64,000 nucleotides of DNA from Camellia lanceoleosa (Eukaryota; Streptophyta; Magnoliopsida; Ericales; Theaceae), in assembly GCA_025200525.1 (NCBI GenBank), contig JANUSC010000050.1, forward strand, positions 620,001-684,000, read 5' to 3'. The stretch's first letter is position 1; each line of letters starts with the position of its first letter. This document shows, piece after piece, positions 1 through 12,242 of the stretch. Made by a program: the position numbers and the translations under genes. The notes below the pieces were generated by a model. That model saw only the letters and a list, made by a program, of their open reading frames with translations, ran no database searches and was not told where the DNA came from.

Positions 1-753
1 ATCAAGTGATGCGATTCCCAAATGAAGCCGGAGTAATTGAAGAGGTCCTGGGAGACCAAATCATGTCCAAGCAATGCTTTGTGACTGTGAACCGCAACCG
101 AGCTGCCAAAGGATTTATGAAGATGGTAGAAGAACTGGAGAGCAACGAGATGTTCGCAGATGTCGGCAATGCAGCCAAACAGAAAGCGGTGGAAGATTTG
201 GTGGATGTAAGAATCAACGAGAATGACCTAAAGAAGTTCCTCTTGTTCGGCTCATCTTTGTCCAGCACTGAGAAACAGAGATCATGGAATTTTTTATCTC
301 CAATATCAAAGTGTTTGCCTAGACGCCATACGATATGCCTGGAATTGACCCAAACTTCATCTACCATCGACTTAACGTTAACCTTACTGCCAGACCAATC
401 ATACAGTGAACATGTAGGTCTGCTCTACATAACGTTGAGAAACTTGTTGGATGCAGGGGCGATCAAAGAGGTTCACTATCCCAAGTGGATCTTCAACACC
501 GTGGTGGCGTCCAAAAAGAACGGCAAATGGCGCGTTTATGTGGAGTATAAGACAGTCAACTAAGCATGCCCGAAAGATAGTTTTCCTCTACTAAGGATAG
601 ACCAACTAGTGGACCTAACTGCAGGCCATAACTGACTTAGCTTTCTTGATGCGTATTGTGGATACCATCAGATTGCTATGTATGAACAGGATTAGGAGGT
701 CACGTCCTTCACAACTTCAAGGGGGTTGTATTGCTACAAGGTCATGCCCTTTG
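1..753 (+). pseudogene. Tat-lineage Ty3/gypsy pol fragment (element D): linker and start of reverse transcriptase
   Basis: This is the protease-RT linker and N-terminal reverse transcriptase of a Tat-type retrotransposon. An open stretch runs 6-563 and the same frame continues to 753. Visible RT landmarks are LLDAGAIKEV, a KKNGKWRV block, ACPKDSFPLLRID, SFLDAYCGYHQIAM and GLYCYKVMPF. The frame holds three stops (561-563 TAA, 633-635 TGA, 693-695 TAG), so it is dead. It stops exactly where element A's 3' LTR begins at 754, in the middle of the conserved MPFG motif; the rest of RT should lie beyond A's other end but is not visible there. The left end runs off the window. The Tat assignment rests on close resemblance to the RT of element E (23083-23990). 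Confidence 0.85.
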
Positions 754-2852
754 TGTAACGCCCTGAAATAAATGACAATAACCCATATAATACTTTAGTT
801 AAATAACAACTCATGTTGAAATAATTATCTTCCATTAATCCCAATTACTTGTACAGAAGGGTAACATATGCTGGTATACATTCACAAGTCTAACCCTGAA
901 TCTATAACATATGTTACATGATAAAGAAATAAAATGAAAGTTGAACAAATAAAGAATGCCTTAAAGGCTTACAACTTTCCAAGACAGTGCTTGGTTGCAA
1001 CAAAATGGATTTAAATCCAATACAGTAAAAGCCTTAGCCTTGCACAAAATAAATACCACAAAACAACCAAAATGAAGCTCTTGCTTCCAAGTCCTCCTAA
1101 GCTATTGCCTTGGCGGAGGTATATCGTCAGCACCTAAAAATGGTTTTCCCACATAGGGTGAACCAAAGCCCAGTAGAAATAATCCAACACAGTAAATGAA
1201 TCTTAACAAAGATATAAGGTGATATGCATATACAATGCTCGTACCAAAACATTTTATATGACTTTCCCAAAACCATGCCATGCCGGGGTTATCACAATTA
1301 TGAAATCATTTCCTTTACAATAGAAAACAGGGCAGTGAATCACACTTTGGGAAATCTCAAAACAGTAACCTTTCACGGAAATTTCATCCGCGAGAAACCA
1401 TAAACCAGCACCCATGTAAATGTAGGCTCTACAAGCATTACTATTGCCATTTCAAGGAAATTTCATCTGTAGGATTGGCACCCATGTATACGTGCAATTT
1501 TTTAGGACTTTCACTATGGACACTTAGGCCAACTTATTTCAACGAGACAATACATACTTCATAGATTCACCTATTTTCTCATAACGATAAACATTTCCAA
1601 TGTATAAATATGAAATAATGCTCGATGTAAATGGATGAGACAATAGTTTCAATTCTCCTAATTCTCATGCTATTTCTACAACAATCATAGCTTTCCTCCA
1701 CTGATAACCCAAAACATATATTTCTAAACAGATAAACAATTTTCAATAAAGATAAACTTTCCAAATTTCAAGATATGAGTGATAATACATATCCAACTCC
1801 ACCATCCTCATCAATATTAACCAAATTCCACATCTCTAACATCAATTTCATTTATCCTTTCAAAGTCAACATTTGATATATTTAGGGTAAAATGCCCATT
1901 TATTTATAAACCAATTTCAAATGTAAAAATCCACTAATTCATCAGAACTCAACAATAAATACATTATCTTAATCATTTCTAACAAAGCATTTTAAAAACC
2001 CTCTTTCGAAATCAAGCCAAACCCTAGGTTTGTCTCAAAATTTCTCCAAATCACAATGTTGTTTTATAAAGGCAAATATCTAAGTTAAAAATCATAAATT
2101 AAAAATAAAAATAAAAAAAAATTGTGGAGAATCCCTAGCTCATGCTTAGAAGGTGACCAAAAAAGTGAAGGTACTTCAACAACGCCCAAACCCAACTTCG
2201 TTGGGATCAAAAGGAAGCCCACGGAGTGCTCTACATTTTTAACAAAGGGACACGAGTGAAGAACTCAATGGATCTAGGTGTATTTGTAGAGAGAAGTAGA
2301 GTTTTAGAGTGAGAGGGTGTAGATCTAGGGTTTTTAGAATGTTTAGAGAGAGATAAATGAAAAAGTGACTCAAAAGTGGCTTTTTACGAACTGATATACG
2401 TGCAGATTGCTTGAGCTCAAGAAATGTTGCTCGAGTGACCAGACACAATGAGTTGCATCGCTCGAGCAAAGAATACCAGCTCGCGGAAGCTTTACAAACA
2501 GAAGACCACCGCTCAAGCTTAAGAAGGGCCGCTCGAGCCAACACCTCTCGAGCGCAAGAAGCTTTGCTCGAGAGAAGAATACCACCTCCTAATAGTTTTG
2601 CAGACCTGGAAAAGTACTAAGAGTTCACAAAGACTGCTCGAGCGGAAAAAGTGTTGCTTGAGCGAAGAAGCAAAATTTTGGGCAACAACAGTTTGAAAAA
2701 CAAGCTACCAACTTGATCCAAACACAACCAACATATCCCAAAAGCCAAACTCAAAGAGAAATAAGGGGAAACAAGACATGAACAACTATATAAGATAATG
2801 AAACCTAGATCTAAAACATCAAATGGGTCGGGTGTAAACCAGAATAGTTATA
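754..2852 (-). mobile_element. 3' LTR of element A
   Basis: The LTR runs from TGTAACGCCC at 754 to a degraded end at 2852, where the minus-strand start reads TATAAC instead of TGTAAC. It abuts a polypurine tract at 2853. Its mirror image, in plus orientation, is the solo LTR at 45412-48115, and its inner part matches 25705-26830. Inside are a cluster of CTCGAGCG motifs (2400-2665) and two copies of a roughly 80-bp segment around 1375-1490 containing GGAAATTTCATC. No coding sequence is present. The five bases before it are CTTTG (749-753), the expected target duplication, but the partner is lost with the truncated 5' LTR. Confidence 0.85.
2400..2665. repeat. Cluster of CTCGAGCG / CGCTCGAGCG motifs in the A-family LTR
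   Basis: About ten exact or one-off copies of GCTCGAGCG or CGCTCAAGC occur within 265 bp, spaced roughly 20-60 bp apart and separated by unrelated sequence containing pieces such as AAGAATACCA. They lie 190-450 bp inside the start of the LTR in element sense. Confidence 0.8.
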
Positions 2853-2868
2853 ACCTCCCCACTTAAGG
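2853..2868 (-). other. Polypurine tract of element A
   Basis: On the minus strand the bases just upstream of the 3' LTR read CTTAAGTGGGGAGGT, the form seen next to many plant chromovirus 3' LTRs, where it primes plus-strand DNA synthesis. Confidence 0.8.
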
Positions 2869-3059
2869 AATTTCGTCCTTGAAATTTTAAACCATATTTA
2901 AACCAATTACTACAATGATAGTAATTCAAATTCATCACTATGACCCATCCACCGGTCATCCATTCTAACTAACATGATAAACGTGTTTTCAATACTGAAT
3001 ATACAATTGACATTCCCAAAACATATACAATATTTATATTACATTAACATAACCAAGTT

Positions 3060-4262
3060 TTCAATACATGTTCAAACTCAACAAATAGGTCCGGATACTT
3101 CTCACGGACTTCCGCCTCACACTTCCAAGTGGCCTCCTCAACCACTTGGTGTCGCCACAACACTTTTACTAAAGGAATCATCTTGTCTCGTAAGACTTGG
3201 TCTCAAGTGTCTAAAACTCTAACCGGTCTCTCCTCATACGAGACATCCTCGTCTATCCTTAGCTCAGTCCAATCCAACACGTGTGAATGATCCGACTCAT
3301 ACTTCTGAAGCATACAGATATGGAACACATCATGAACCCTTGAAAGCTATGGCGACAAGGCCAAACGATAAGATACCTCCCCAATTCGTTCTGGAATCTC
3401 AAAAGGCCCAATAAATCTAGGAGACAACTTTCCACTCTTGCCAAACCTCATCAAACCCTATCTAGGTGATATCTTCAAGAAGACATGATCTCCCACCTCA
3501 AAGGATAACAGTATCCTCCTACGGTCAGCATAGCTCTTGTAACGACTCTAAGCTGTAACCAACCTCTTACATATGGGTGTAAATTTCTCCGTTGTTTTTC
3601 GGACTAACTCTGGACCTATCATAGGTGCATCGCCCATCTCAGCCCAACACACGGGAGGTCTACACGATCGGCTATACAAGGCCTCAAACGGTGCCATACC
3701 AATACTTGACTGGAAGCTATTATTATAGGCAAACTCCACCAAAGGCAAATGTCTCTCTCACAACCCCTTAAAGTCAAGAACACAACCTTGAAGCATATCC
3801 TCAAGGATCTGAATCGTACACTCTAACTGCCCGTCAATCTGAGGATGATAAGCAGTACTAAAAGTCAATCTAGTGCCCAAAGCATTTTGTAGGCTCTGCT
3901 ATAACTGAGCCATAAAACGTGGATCTCTATTCGAGACAATTGTCACAGGGACCCCATGAAGTCAAACAATGTCCCTAACATTCAGGTCGGCAAGGAAATC
4001 TATTGAGTCACTTGTGTGTATAGGTACAAAGTGAGCTGACTTAGTCAATCGATCAATTATCACCCAAATGGCATCATTACCCTGTTGAGTCCTCAGAAGA
4101 CCCATAACAAAATCTATCGTGACATACTCCCACTTCCACTCAGCTATAGACAAGGGTTGCAACAAAGCCGCTGGCCTCTGATGCTTGGTCTTCACTTGTT
4201 GACAAGTAAGGCACCTCGACACAAACACGACTACATCTTTCTTCATCGTAGTCATCATCACC
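3060..4262 (-). pseudogene. Element A integrase and C-terminal chromodomain-like region, decayed
   Basis: Minus-strand translation in one frame gives the integrase zinc-finger end (CLTCQQVK), the catalytic core with first Asp in VTIDFVMG, second Asp in SNRDPRF and the Glu in a GQLE block, then EFAYNNS and PFEALYSRSCRPP. Further on come a GPFEIPERIG block and a C-terminal WRHQVVEEATWKCEAEV that resembles the chromodomain tail of chromoviruses. Several in-frame stops interrupt it; the one after NVRDIV and the one near ISPR are expected Arg codons, consistent with CGA to TGA change. The N-terminal half of integrase is missing: the frame starts abruptly near 4262 at the junction with B. The protein would have integrated the cDNA into nuclear chromatin. 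Confidence 0.85.
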
Positions 4263-5348
4263 TATTATCCTCATACAAACATAGTCAAGAAATTCATAAC
4301 ACTCCGCTCCCAAACTCGGAGATTACTAATCAACCAACCATGCAATCACTAACACTTACAAGTTACCTCACACCGTATACCCCGGGATGAAGCTTCTTAC
4401 ACCATTCTACCCGTTTCTAGAATCTGACTAGACTTTTCAAATATGCGTTGCTTTAGCACCATTCCCAATAGTCTCATCATTCTTATGCCGATATAGCAGC
4501 ACTCATTTTGAGCCACACAAAAGAATCATCAATCACACAACACCGATTACAATAATTACAACCTACACTTCTTCTCAAGGACTACTTCTAGTGTTTAACA
4601 ATTAAGTTTCTTCCATACTCATGAACCCTATACAAGCCTTAATCATGTCACTCACTACTTAAATACAACAACCCCCCCTTTTCACCATCATCATCAAGAA
4701 ACACAATTCTCACACTCCCTTTCCAATCTTTTCACAATATTCTACATAACCCAAACTAACCTCACACCATCCCAAAATCTCACCTTATCTCAACTATACT
4801 CCCTGTAAACCATATAAGTCACGCATCCCACGTTCCAAAAACACTCCCATTCAATTTAAGGCTCATAAGTCAATATACGTTTCTACCAATATCTAATGTC
4901 TCCTTCACTACAATTTAATATTTCCCTTCCAATGTTCATTATCTCAATAACAACATCAGACATCAATAATTGAACTCTAACCCTTTCCTGAGACACTTAC
5001 TCTTCCTACCTCAACACGAAACCAACCTAACATATAATCACACAACACAAATAAATTTTAGGCAACAAACCACATAATCGAGTCAAGTCTACAAGGCTGA
5101 CCACTTGTCCCAGAACTTCCAAGGAACTCCTATTAGAAACCACGTTGATTAGACGCGTCTTCCAATGAGATCTCAAAGCATGTTAGCCGGCTACAAGCAC
5201 TATCCCTGAAGCTCAACCCATGCTCACATAATGCAACACATAATGTCCTACACCTCCTACTTCTATATGCAAATATCCTCACCAAGCGAAGCCAACCCAT
5301 TGTGGTAAAAACCACTTCCCACGAGCTCCAGGTGTTCAAACCTGGTTA
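4263..5348 (-). other. Non-coding leader of element B, joined to element A's integrase by deletion
   Basis: This 1.1 kb follows the PBS of B on the minus strand. Its first part (5280-5345) resembles the leader of A at 14490-14539 and 25643-25690, sharing CCCATTGTGGT and AACCACTTCC. No gag can be read beyond that and I see no coding sequence. It is C-rich on the plus strand and low in open frames. The boundary with A's integrase near 4262 has no LTR, so B's remaining interior and 3' LTR were probably removed together with A's RNase H. Confidence 0.5.
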
Positions 5349-5360
5349 GCTCTGATACCA
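5349..5360 (-). other. Primer binding site of element B (initiator tRNA-Met type)
   Basis: The minus strand reads TGGTATCAGAGC, the sequence complementary to the 3' end of plant initiator tRNA-Met. It lies three bases inside the LTR boundary, as is usual. Confidence 0.9.
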
Positions 5361-6309
5361 AGTTGTCACGCCCCAATTTTTAATTACTCGGAAACATTAC
5401 CAAAGCCTGTAATTTAGGTCCTTTTTTTTTTTTTTACAAACATCCATTACCCTTGAGTAATAGAAACACAATGATACATGTTCCCTCTTCTCTCAATGAA
5501 TACAACAATGACTACAACACATGCCAATCTCCTACTGTGCTACAAATAAATAAATAAATACAAATACAAAATCCATTTCCTTTACATCTACTATGAAGTT
5601 ATACAAAGGGACTCAAGAACTCCATAAATCTTCAATCAAATAATCCAAACTTTCTTCCTGTAAAAAGATAAAATGACAACGGGGTGAGCACTAATACCCA
5701 ATAGGAATCTCATAGTTCTCAATCAATAACTAACACACAGATAGAAATGATTATGTATGCAGAGTGATACCATATAGTAGGGTGACATTGTATAATTTCA
5801 AAATATCATAAGTGTCTTTTTCTCAAAAACTATTTAAACACTTTTAAGAAAAACCTTCATCCATTAAAATCATTCCTTATCTTTAGAAAACCATAGATCC
5901 TTGTGAAACAAACATATTTGAGAAATAACATCATTTACAAATTATTAACCAATTCCCAAAATATTTCTTATTTAATTTTCATTTTTAATATTCCTCTTTG
6001 TCTTTCATTCTTCCTTTCTACTCATTATATTCATTTAGAACTCCATAAATTCAAGTTCAAGTTCCCTAATTTATTTACAAAACAATACTCATAATTTACC
6101 TTTATTGCCATAACTACTTCATTAAGTTCACTATAACCAATTCATAATCCTCTTACCCATTTTTGGTTTCCATTCTTTACAAATAACGTCTATGCACATT
6201 TCCTCTTTAAACCAAATTACATATCAATATGCAATTTCACAAATTCATCACAAGTCACAAATAACATCATCAACTCAACACACTTCTCAACACACATCTT
6301 AACACAATC

Positions 6310-6860
6310 CACCTTTTGCCGATTTACTACGGTGGGATAGCGGGCACCCAATTCATAACACTTTCCACCTTTCGCCGACTACTATACGGCGGGAAGTGAA
6401 CTCCCAAAACCATTTTCTCAAAATCCATTTTCTTCCAAAGACCATATTTTTCCAAAAACCATTTTTTTCATCTTTTGAAAACCATCCCCTACATTAGCGG
6501 GCTACTATATGGCGGGATGTGGGCACCCAAAACATTTTCGAAAACCATCCGTTTTTCCACTTTTGCCGGCTGCAATATGGCAGGACTGTGTGGACACCCA
6601 AAAATCATTTTTCCACTTTCGCCGGCTATTATATGGCGGGACTGTGTGGACACCCAAAACCATTTTCCCACATTCATCCAGCGATAAGCCTAGACGGGGC
6701 AATTGGGCACCTTTAATCCAAAGCCACCCCCACATTTGCCGGCTACTATATAGCGTGATATGGGCCCCCAAAAACCTTTTTCTTCAATTTTTAAAACCAT
6801 CCCCCACATTTACCGACTATTTTACGGACGGTCGTGGGCACCGAAAAATCATTTTTCAAC
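6310..6860. repeat. Degenerate 60-75 bp tandem repeat inside LTR B
   Basis: About eight copies of a unit containing GCCGGCTACTATATGGCGGG followed by TGTGGGCACCCA and then a short variable T-rich spacer. Copies are near 6312, 6370, 6487, 6558, 6617, 6673, 6733 and 6808. Any open frame through it is a by-product of the repeat. Confidence 0.85.
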
Positions 6861-6879
6861 TCCCCGAGTGGGTACCAAC

Positions 6880-7140
6880 ACAACACCACCTAACACAACT
6901 CAACCCAAACTCAACACACCTAGCACAACTCGACTCAAACTCAAACTCAATATGACCCAACACAACTCAATTCAAACTCAACACACCCAACACAACTCAA
7001 CTCAACTCAACACAATTCAACATGATTAAAACACAATTCATCATAATTCGACACAATTCAATTCAATATTATTCAACACACTTAATTCAACATAAGCCAA
7101 CACAACTTAATTCAACAACACAATTTGCAACTTCAACATA
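6880..7140. repeat. AACTCAACACA-type minisatellite in LTR B
   Basis: A run of imperfect 10-12 bp units built from CAACTCAA, CAACACAA and CAATTCAA covers about 260 bp, directly following the 60-75 bp repeat. Confidence 0.8.
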
Positions 7141-7904
7141 ATTCAAGATAAATTCTTGAAGCCCCTTTCAACATTCCATAACCATGTTTATGTCATCTAT
7201 ATCATTAAGACATCTTTTTCCCCAAAGTCATTTCATATTATAACATGATTTACAATGCCCATAACAAGGTTCATTCGCTAATTTTTAATATAATTTTCAA
7301 ACATTTCCAAAATTCAATTAAACTTGTATATATATAATTCAATACCTCAATTTCATGATTCTACTTTCAATTTGGGCAAAATCATTAATTATCATCATGA
7401 ATCAACCTAGGGTTTTCAAGAAAAATTCAAACTTCTCAAACCATTACTTTTTATTTCAATTTTCACATTGATTATACACCTAAGGTTCGTAATCCATCAT
7501 CTTAACCCAACAATTGAACCCCCAACATTTCAAACCCTGAACCCCCAAATCTCATGTTGTACCCTATATGCTCAAAATATAGATTTTGTATTTATATAAT
7601 CAAAATACCACAAAACTATCTATTAATGCAAGTATTTAAGGAGAACTAGGACCCCTACCTCAAGAATCAAACAAGAAATCAAGGCTCTAAGAAGAATCCT
7701 TCATGAAATCCAAAATCCAATCGATTGAAAATGTTGATCTTCTCTTGTTCTTCATCCTTGATGCAAGATCCATGGTGGATTTGTTGGTAAAAATGGATGA
7801 AATCAAAGTTTTGGGCTAAGTTTTCGGACCTAGGATGAGAGGAAGGAAGAGGGAAAAAGAAAGTGCCAATAATGATCTAGAAATTCACTTTTTAAGTTGT
7901 TGAA

Positions 7905-8465
7905 TTCGCGAAGTCCGCTTAAGCGTCGCTTTTCCGGCTCGAGCGTACCTGCTTCTAGCACAAATTCCAAAACTTCAAACGGGCATAACTCTCCCATCCA
8001 GACTCCGTTCTAGGTCGTTCTTGTGTCCAAATTGCAGCCCCAGAAACAAGCTTTCCAATGGTTCTAGCCTCATACCCAAATTCAAAGTGTGAAAAAATAA
8101 AAGGGCAAAAGAGTGACGACTGATCGTAGGCAAATTATTCGAATTAAAGTTTTTGGTCCAATCTTACTTTACCATCATGTTACCACCTCAATCAATATCT
8201 CAAAATAAAATAGGGAGGCTCCAAACATAATAATAAAAGGTCAAAAACAATCCCATTAGTCTCGGAAATTCAAACTCAACCAGGTAGACCGCTCAAGCGC
8301 CCAATCTTGCGCTTGAGCGCGTAAACCAACAAAGCCGTTCGCTCGAGCGACCACTCCTACGCTCGAGCGGGAATTCATAACTCATAGAATCTCAGACAGA
8401 CTGCAAAAATACTAGGAGCCTCACAAGTCCGCTCAAGCATTAACTCCCCCGCTCGAGCGGAGGGA
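7905..8465. repeat. CTCGAGCG motif clusters in LTR B
   Basis: One group near 7915-7950 and a denser one at 8288-8462 contain CGCTCGAGCG, GCTCGAGCGG and one-off CGCTCAAGC forms in pairs 20-35 bp apart. The dense group lies within 200 bp of the LTR start in element sense. Confidence 0.8.
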
Positions 8466-8484
8466 AAAATTCCAGATCGTCACA

Positions 8485-9519
8485 ATAAGAATCTTTAATT
8501 GATCAAACAAATCATCTATGCGAGGTAGTGGGTACTTGTTTTTAACAGTTACTAGTTCAACTTTCGGTAATTAATACAAAGTTGCAATGTACCATCCTTC
8601 TTCTTGGCAAAGAGAGTCGGTGTTCTCCAAAGCAAAATGCTAAGGCGGATAAAACCCTTATCTAACAATTCTTGGTGTTGAAACTTCAACTCACTCAGCT
8701 CGATGGGTGCAAATCTATATGGTGCCATAGAAATTGGAGCCATGCCAAGCACTAAATCAATAGGGAACTCAATCTCACAGTGAGGTGGCAAACTAGTGAG
8801 ATCCTAAGGAAAGATGTTTGGATATTTCCAAACTACCCTTGGCAACTCAACTTGGACCACATCACTCTTAACTCCCAAGAGTGTAGCAAGAAAGAGATTA
8901 AGCTCACCATGACCGCAAGGATTATACACTGGCAATAAAGCTATATCAACCTGATCCCCCAAGAAATGAAAGCAGTCACCACTCGAGGTACATATAGTAA
9001 CCCTCTGACGGTAACAGTCTATAACAACCCAATAAGATGACAACCAATCCATACCCAATATAACATCAAAGCTTAACATATCAATCAACACACATACAAA
9101 AGGAAGTCGGCGATCGACAACCTCTATCTCACAACCCCGACACCCAGGATCCAACATAACCTCTCCACGAACCGGTGACTCTACCTTGAGTGGAGACGCT
9201 AGTTGAGCCACTTCTAACCCCAATGGCGATGCAAATGCAGACGAGATAAAAGAATGTGATGCACTCGTATCAATCAACACATTAGCAATAGAATTACGTA
9301 ACAAGAAGTTACCTTTCACTACTGAAGGTACTGGCATTAAATCTGATATGGTAACAGCGTACACATGCCTTGTAGATCTCTGCTCCATCTGCTCACCCCT
9401 TGGAGCATAAGTCTGATACACAAATTGAGCCAAAGAGGCCCCCTGTTTGGCCCTCGAGGCCTGTACTGACGGGGTAGACTGATGGCTTTATGTCTTTCTC
9501 AAACCAGACACACTAGGTG
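8485..9519 (-). pseudogene. Element A protease and N-terminal reverse transcriptase fragment
   Basis: The minus-strand frame from 9433 to 8552 encodes an aspartic protease of the gypsy type: NVLIDTSASHSFIS (active-site D-T-S, usually D-T-G, so one active-site residue is altered), then DVILGMDWLSSY. It continues through VVWKYPNIFP into the RT start with [22 protein letters not shown], a KKKDGT block and INYRKLN. A TAG stop separates the two parts (8804-8806), and a one-base shift near 8549 is needed to continue into [17 protein letters not shown]. The reading then ends at 8484/8485 where LTR B begins, before the RT catalytic YxDD. Protease would process the polyprotein; RT would copy the RNA. 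Both are broken. Confidence 0.85.
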
Positions 9520-9867
9520 TGTGACGGCCCCGACCTCCATATTATTATATTATATTGTTTTAATAAGTTTAATTGCATGATTGTGTGTTTAATTATGTGT
9601 TTACATGCTTAATTTTGTAGTTATCTATTATTTCATGGAATATCTATTCACTTATTGACTTAGAATTAGAAATTAAAATCCCAAGCGGCTTCGGAAGCCA
9701 AAATTGACTAGCTCAATAGGCCAATAGAATATTTAGAATTTTATGGCAACTTTTAGCAAAATTTGATTCGGACCAAAATAATTAGAATAAACTGATTGAA
9801 CTTAGTTAGAAATGAGCCTAATTAATTAATCTTAATCAACTTTGATTAGGCTAAGTTAATTACACTC

Positions 9868-9874
9868 TATATAA
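9868..9874 (+). promoter_or_regulatory. Probable TATA box of LTR C
   Basis: TATATAA in the context CTCTATATAAGC, about 350 bp into the LTR, at a usual place for the U3 promoter of plant LTR elements. Confidence 0.6.
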
Positions 9875-10523
9875 GCTTAGCACATGTTTTGAACTCACTT
9901 ATACAAACACATGGGCTGAGATTTTGAGAGAGGAGGAAGCCAAGCTCCACATTTAGAGAGAGAAAAAGGGGAATTTGAAGGAAATTGTGGAGGATTTAAA
10001 GAATTGAGCTAGACAACACTTGAATTCACATCCTAGGTATGGAATTCCTCCTTAAATCTTGAAAATAAAACATGTAGGCCATGAATTCAAGAATTTATGA
10101 GTCTATTTGCATGTAAATAGAAAGGACTAACTTGATTATGGAAGAATTGAGTATAATTGCATACATGCATGCATAATCTTTCATCTTTGACTTCAATTTT
10201 CTATGAATTCTTACATGCATGGGACATTTACACATTTGAAGAGTTCTTCAAGTTTTTACACTTGTCATGCCATTTGATCAAGTCTTGAAAGGTTTTGGAA
10301 AGAAATGAGGGCGATACATGTCATGCATGATTCCAACTTCATAATTTAAGTTTGATTTTGAGAATTGGGTCCATGATTTTGAGTAATTGGTTTCAAATTG
10401 ACTACATTTCCAAGTTCAAAAATGTTTTTCCATGTTTTTGTACCAAAAATACAAGCTTTGGACCTTTGTATATCAAATTTGAACTTCAAACACAGTTTTG
10501 GAAATTCCAAAATTCGGCCTGTC

Positions 10524-10790
10524 CGCTCGAGTGAAGAAAGTGTCGCTCGAGTGTAAAAATCAAGCTCCCAGAAATTTTACAAAATTTTACAGACTGCTCG
10601 AGCGACCAAAGTGGCGCTCGAGCGAGGACCCCTTTTACTCAGTCTTCTACTTGAGCGACCGTCAAGCAGAAATTTCATACAACCAGTACTTTTGAAAAGT
10701 TTACAGACCGCTTGAGCGACAGAAGTTGTGCTCGAGCGACTACCTTTATTTTTGAACATCCGCTAGAGCGAAGGATGCTGCGCTTGAGCG
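10524..10790. repeat. CTCGAGCG motif cluster in LTR C
   Basis: Eight to nine exact or one-off copies, such as GCTCGAGCGACC and GCGCTCGAGCGAGG, arranged in pairs about 20-30 bp apart. Unlike in LTR B, this cluster is about 1 kb into the LTR and downstream of the TATA box, so it would be transcribed. Confidence 0.8.
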
Positions 10791-11254
10791 AAGACCCTAT
10801 TTTTAGCAAAGTTTGACTAACTCTTTTAAGTGCATACTTGCATTCTCACGTTATTTCAAGTACTCTTAGGCATCAATTGAGCTCACAAAAACATGGAATG
10901 AGTTAGAAACACATGAGGAAAATTTAATTAAAGCAACATGATTATCGAGCGGTACTCCAATTGCATTTTTGTTATGTGTTTTGTATAGGTGGATGTCCGA
11001 CGCCTAGTGACAACGTAACCCACAGTGAGTAATAACTCTATAAAGATATGTTCGAGTTATATTTATTTTTGAAGATGTTATTATTATCGAAATTGATATA
11101 TGAATGATTGAATGACTTATTGAAATGAATGGTTTATTAAAACATCATGATGATTTATCAAACCTATTATTGTTCATCAAATGGTTTATTGAAACTTTAG
11201 TTTCTTATGAATGAATGAAGTTTCCTTTTGAAAATGTATTTGTGGCATCCTTTG

Positions 11255-11418
11255 GTGAGGCCCTTGCTTGGGGGATATAATACCATGGCCCATTTCTTAA
11301 TAGGCCCTCGCCTGAGGAATATAATACCATGGCCCATTGATAAAGAGGCCCTTGCTTGGGGGAAATAAATACCATGGCCCATTGGCCCTTGCCCGGGGGA
11401 AACAATACCGTGGCCCAT
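11255..11418. repeat. Tandem repeat with CCATGGCCCATT core in LTR C
   Basis: Four copies of a 45-65 bp unit: GGCCCTTGCTTGGGGGA, a short AT-rich piece, then ATACCATGGCCCATT. Copies differ by spacer length and point changes. Confidence 0.85.
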
Positions 11419-12242
11419 TGGATAATTAAAATACAGAGATCTCTACCGTTAGACCTTAATGGTCACATTGGATAAGATACATTAATTGACCCATTATAGT
11501 GCCATTGATTGACCCTTGAGGTCCCATTGTTATTGATACATTGTTACTCAATTTGATGTTCCACCTAAATTGTCATTGAGTGTGTAATGCAATTAAGACA
11601 ACATGGATAATTGAGAATTGTATTGAAATCGAAAACATTATCGAACAGTGGTTCTTTAATTGCAAGGGATTGATATGATGGCTAATCTAATTGATATTTG
11701 TAATGGTGTGGAACTTCATTCATATAACCTCTTTATTTTGTTATTACTTATTGGGCATTAGCTCACTATTTATGTATATATATATGTAGGTGACCAAGTT
11801 GAGCATCAAGGATAGAGATCACCTCGGAGTCACCCCGTGGTCAGCTTTTTGTGGAGCTCCCAAGATGGAGCCAACTTGGACTCGTGCGGAGCCAAGCAAA
11901 GTCTAAGCCCTTTTTTGTTATGAACTCTTAATTGATTTTTGGTATAGAGGTTTTTATGTATGTAAGACTTGACAAGTTCAAAATTGTGGGCTGATGTTTG
12001 TTTTTATTTAAAACGTTTGTGGTGTATGCACTTACTTATAGAATGGTTGTACAGTTTTGATTTGAAGTTTCTTTCATATACACACGGCTCAATGGATAAT
12101 TTCTTTTTATGTTATGATATACTTCTGCTAAGCCCCGTACTTTATATCAAACAGATTTTGTTTATAGAGGCCATAGGTAATCTATGATTACTGGTCGGTC
12201 ATGGTGCTAAACCTATAGGGGCAGGTTTGGGTCGTGACAGAA

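Larger units (their letters stand above)
5364..8484 (-). mobile_element. 5' LTR of element B (3.1 kb)
   Basis: The unit starts TGTCACGCCCC next to the PBS and ends in CGTCACA at 8484, beyond which element A's reverse transcriptase resumes. In element sense it therefore begins TGTGACG and ends CGTGACA. It holds a 60-75 bp repeat family (6310-6860), an AACTCAACACA-rich minisatellite (6880-7140) and CTCGAGCG clusters (7905-8465). Apart from the palindrome clusters I see no alignment with the A or C LTRs. Its partner 3' LTR is absent, so the target duplication (candidate ATAAG at 8485-8489) cannot be tested. Confidence 0.75.
9520..12239 (+). mobile_element. 5' LTR of element C (2.7 kb)
   Basis: It starts TGTGACGGCCCCGACC right after element A coding sequence and ends TTTGGGTCGTGACA, followed by a PBS and a gag gene in the same orientation. 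Within it are a TATA box (9868), a CTCGAGCG cluster (10524-10790) downstream of that TATA, and a 45-65 bp repeat (11255-11418). The segment from about 10800 to 11220 and that from 11420 to 12239 hold no genes. C lies opposite to A and no 3' LTR is visible; its body is cut off near 13255. Confidence 0.8.

Noticed and set aside
6475..6955. Open frames up to 148 codons on the plus strand
   Set aside because: They follow the 60-75 bp repeat inside LTR B.
754..8484. LTRs at 754-2852 and 5364-8484 as the two ends of one element
   Set aside because: Their sequences do not align beyond the palindrome motifs, and the truncated LTR at 25705 matches the first.
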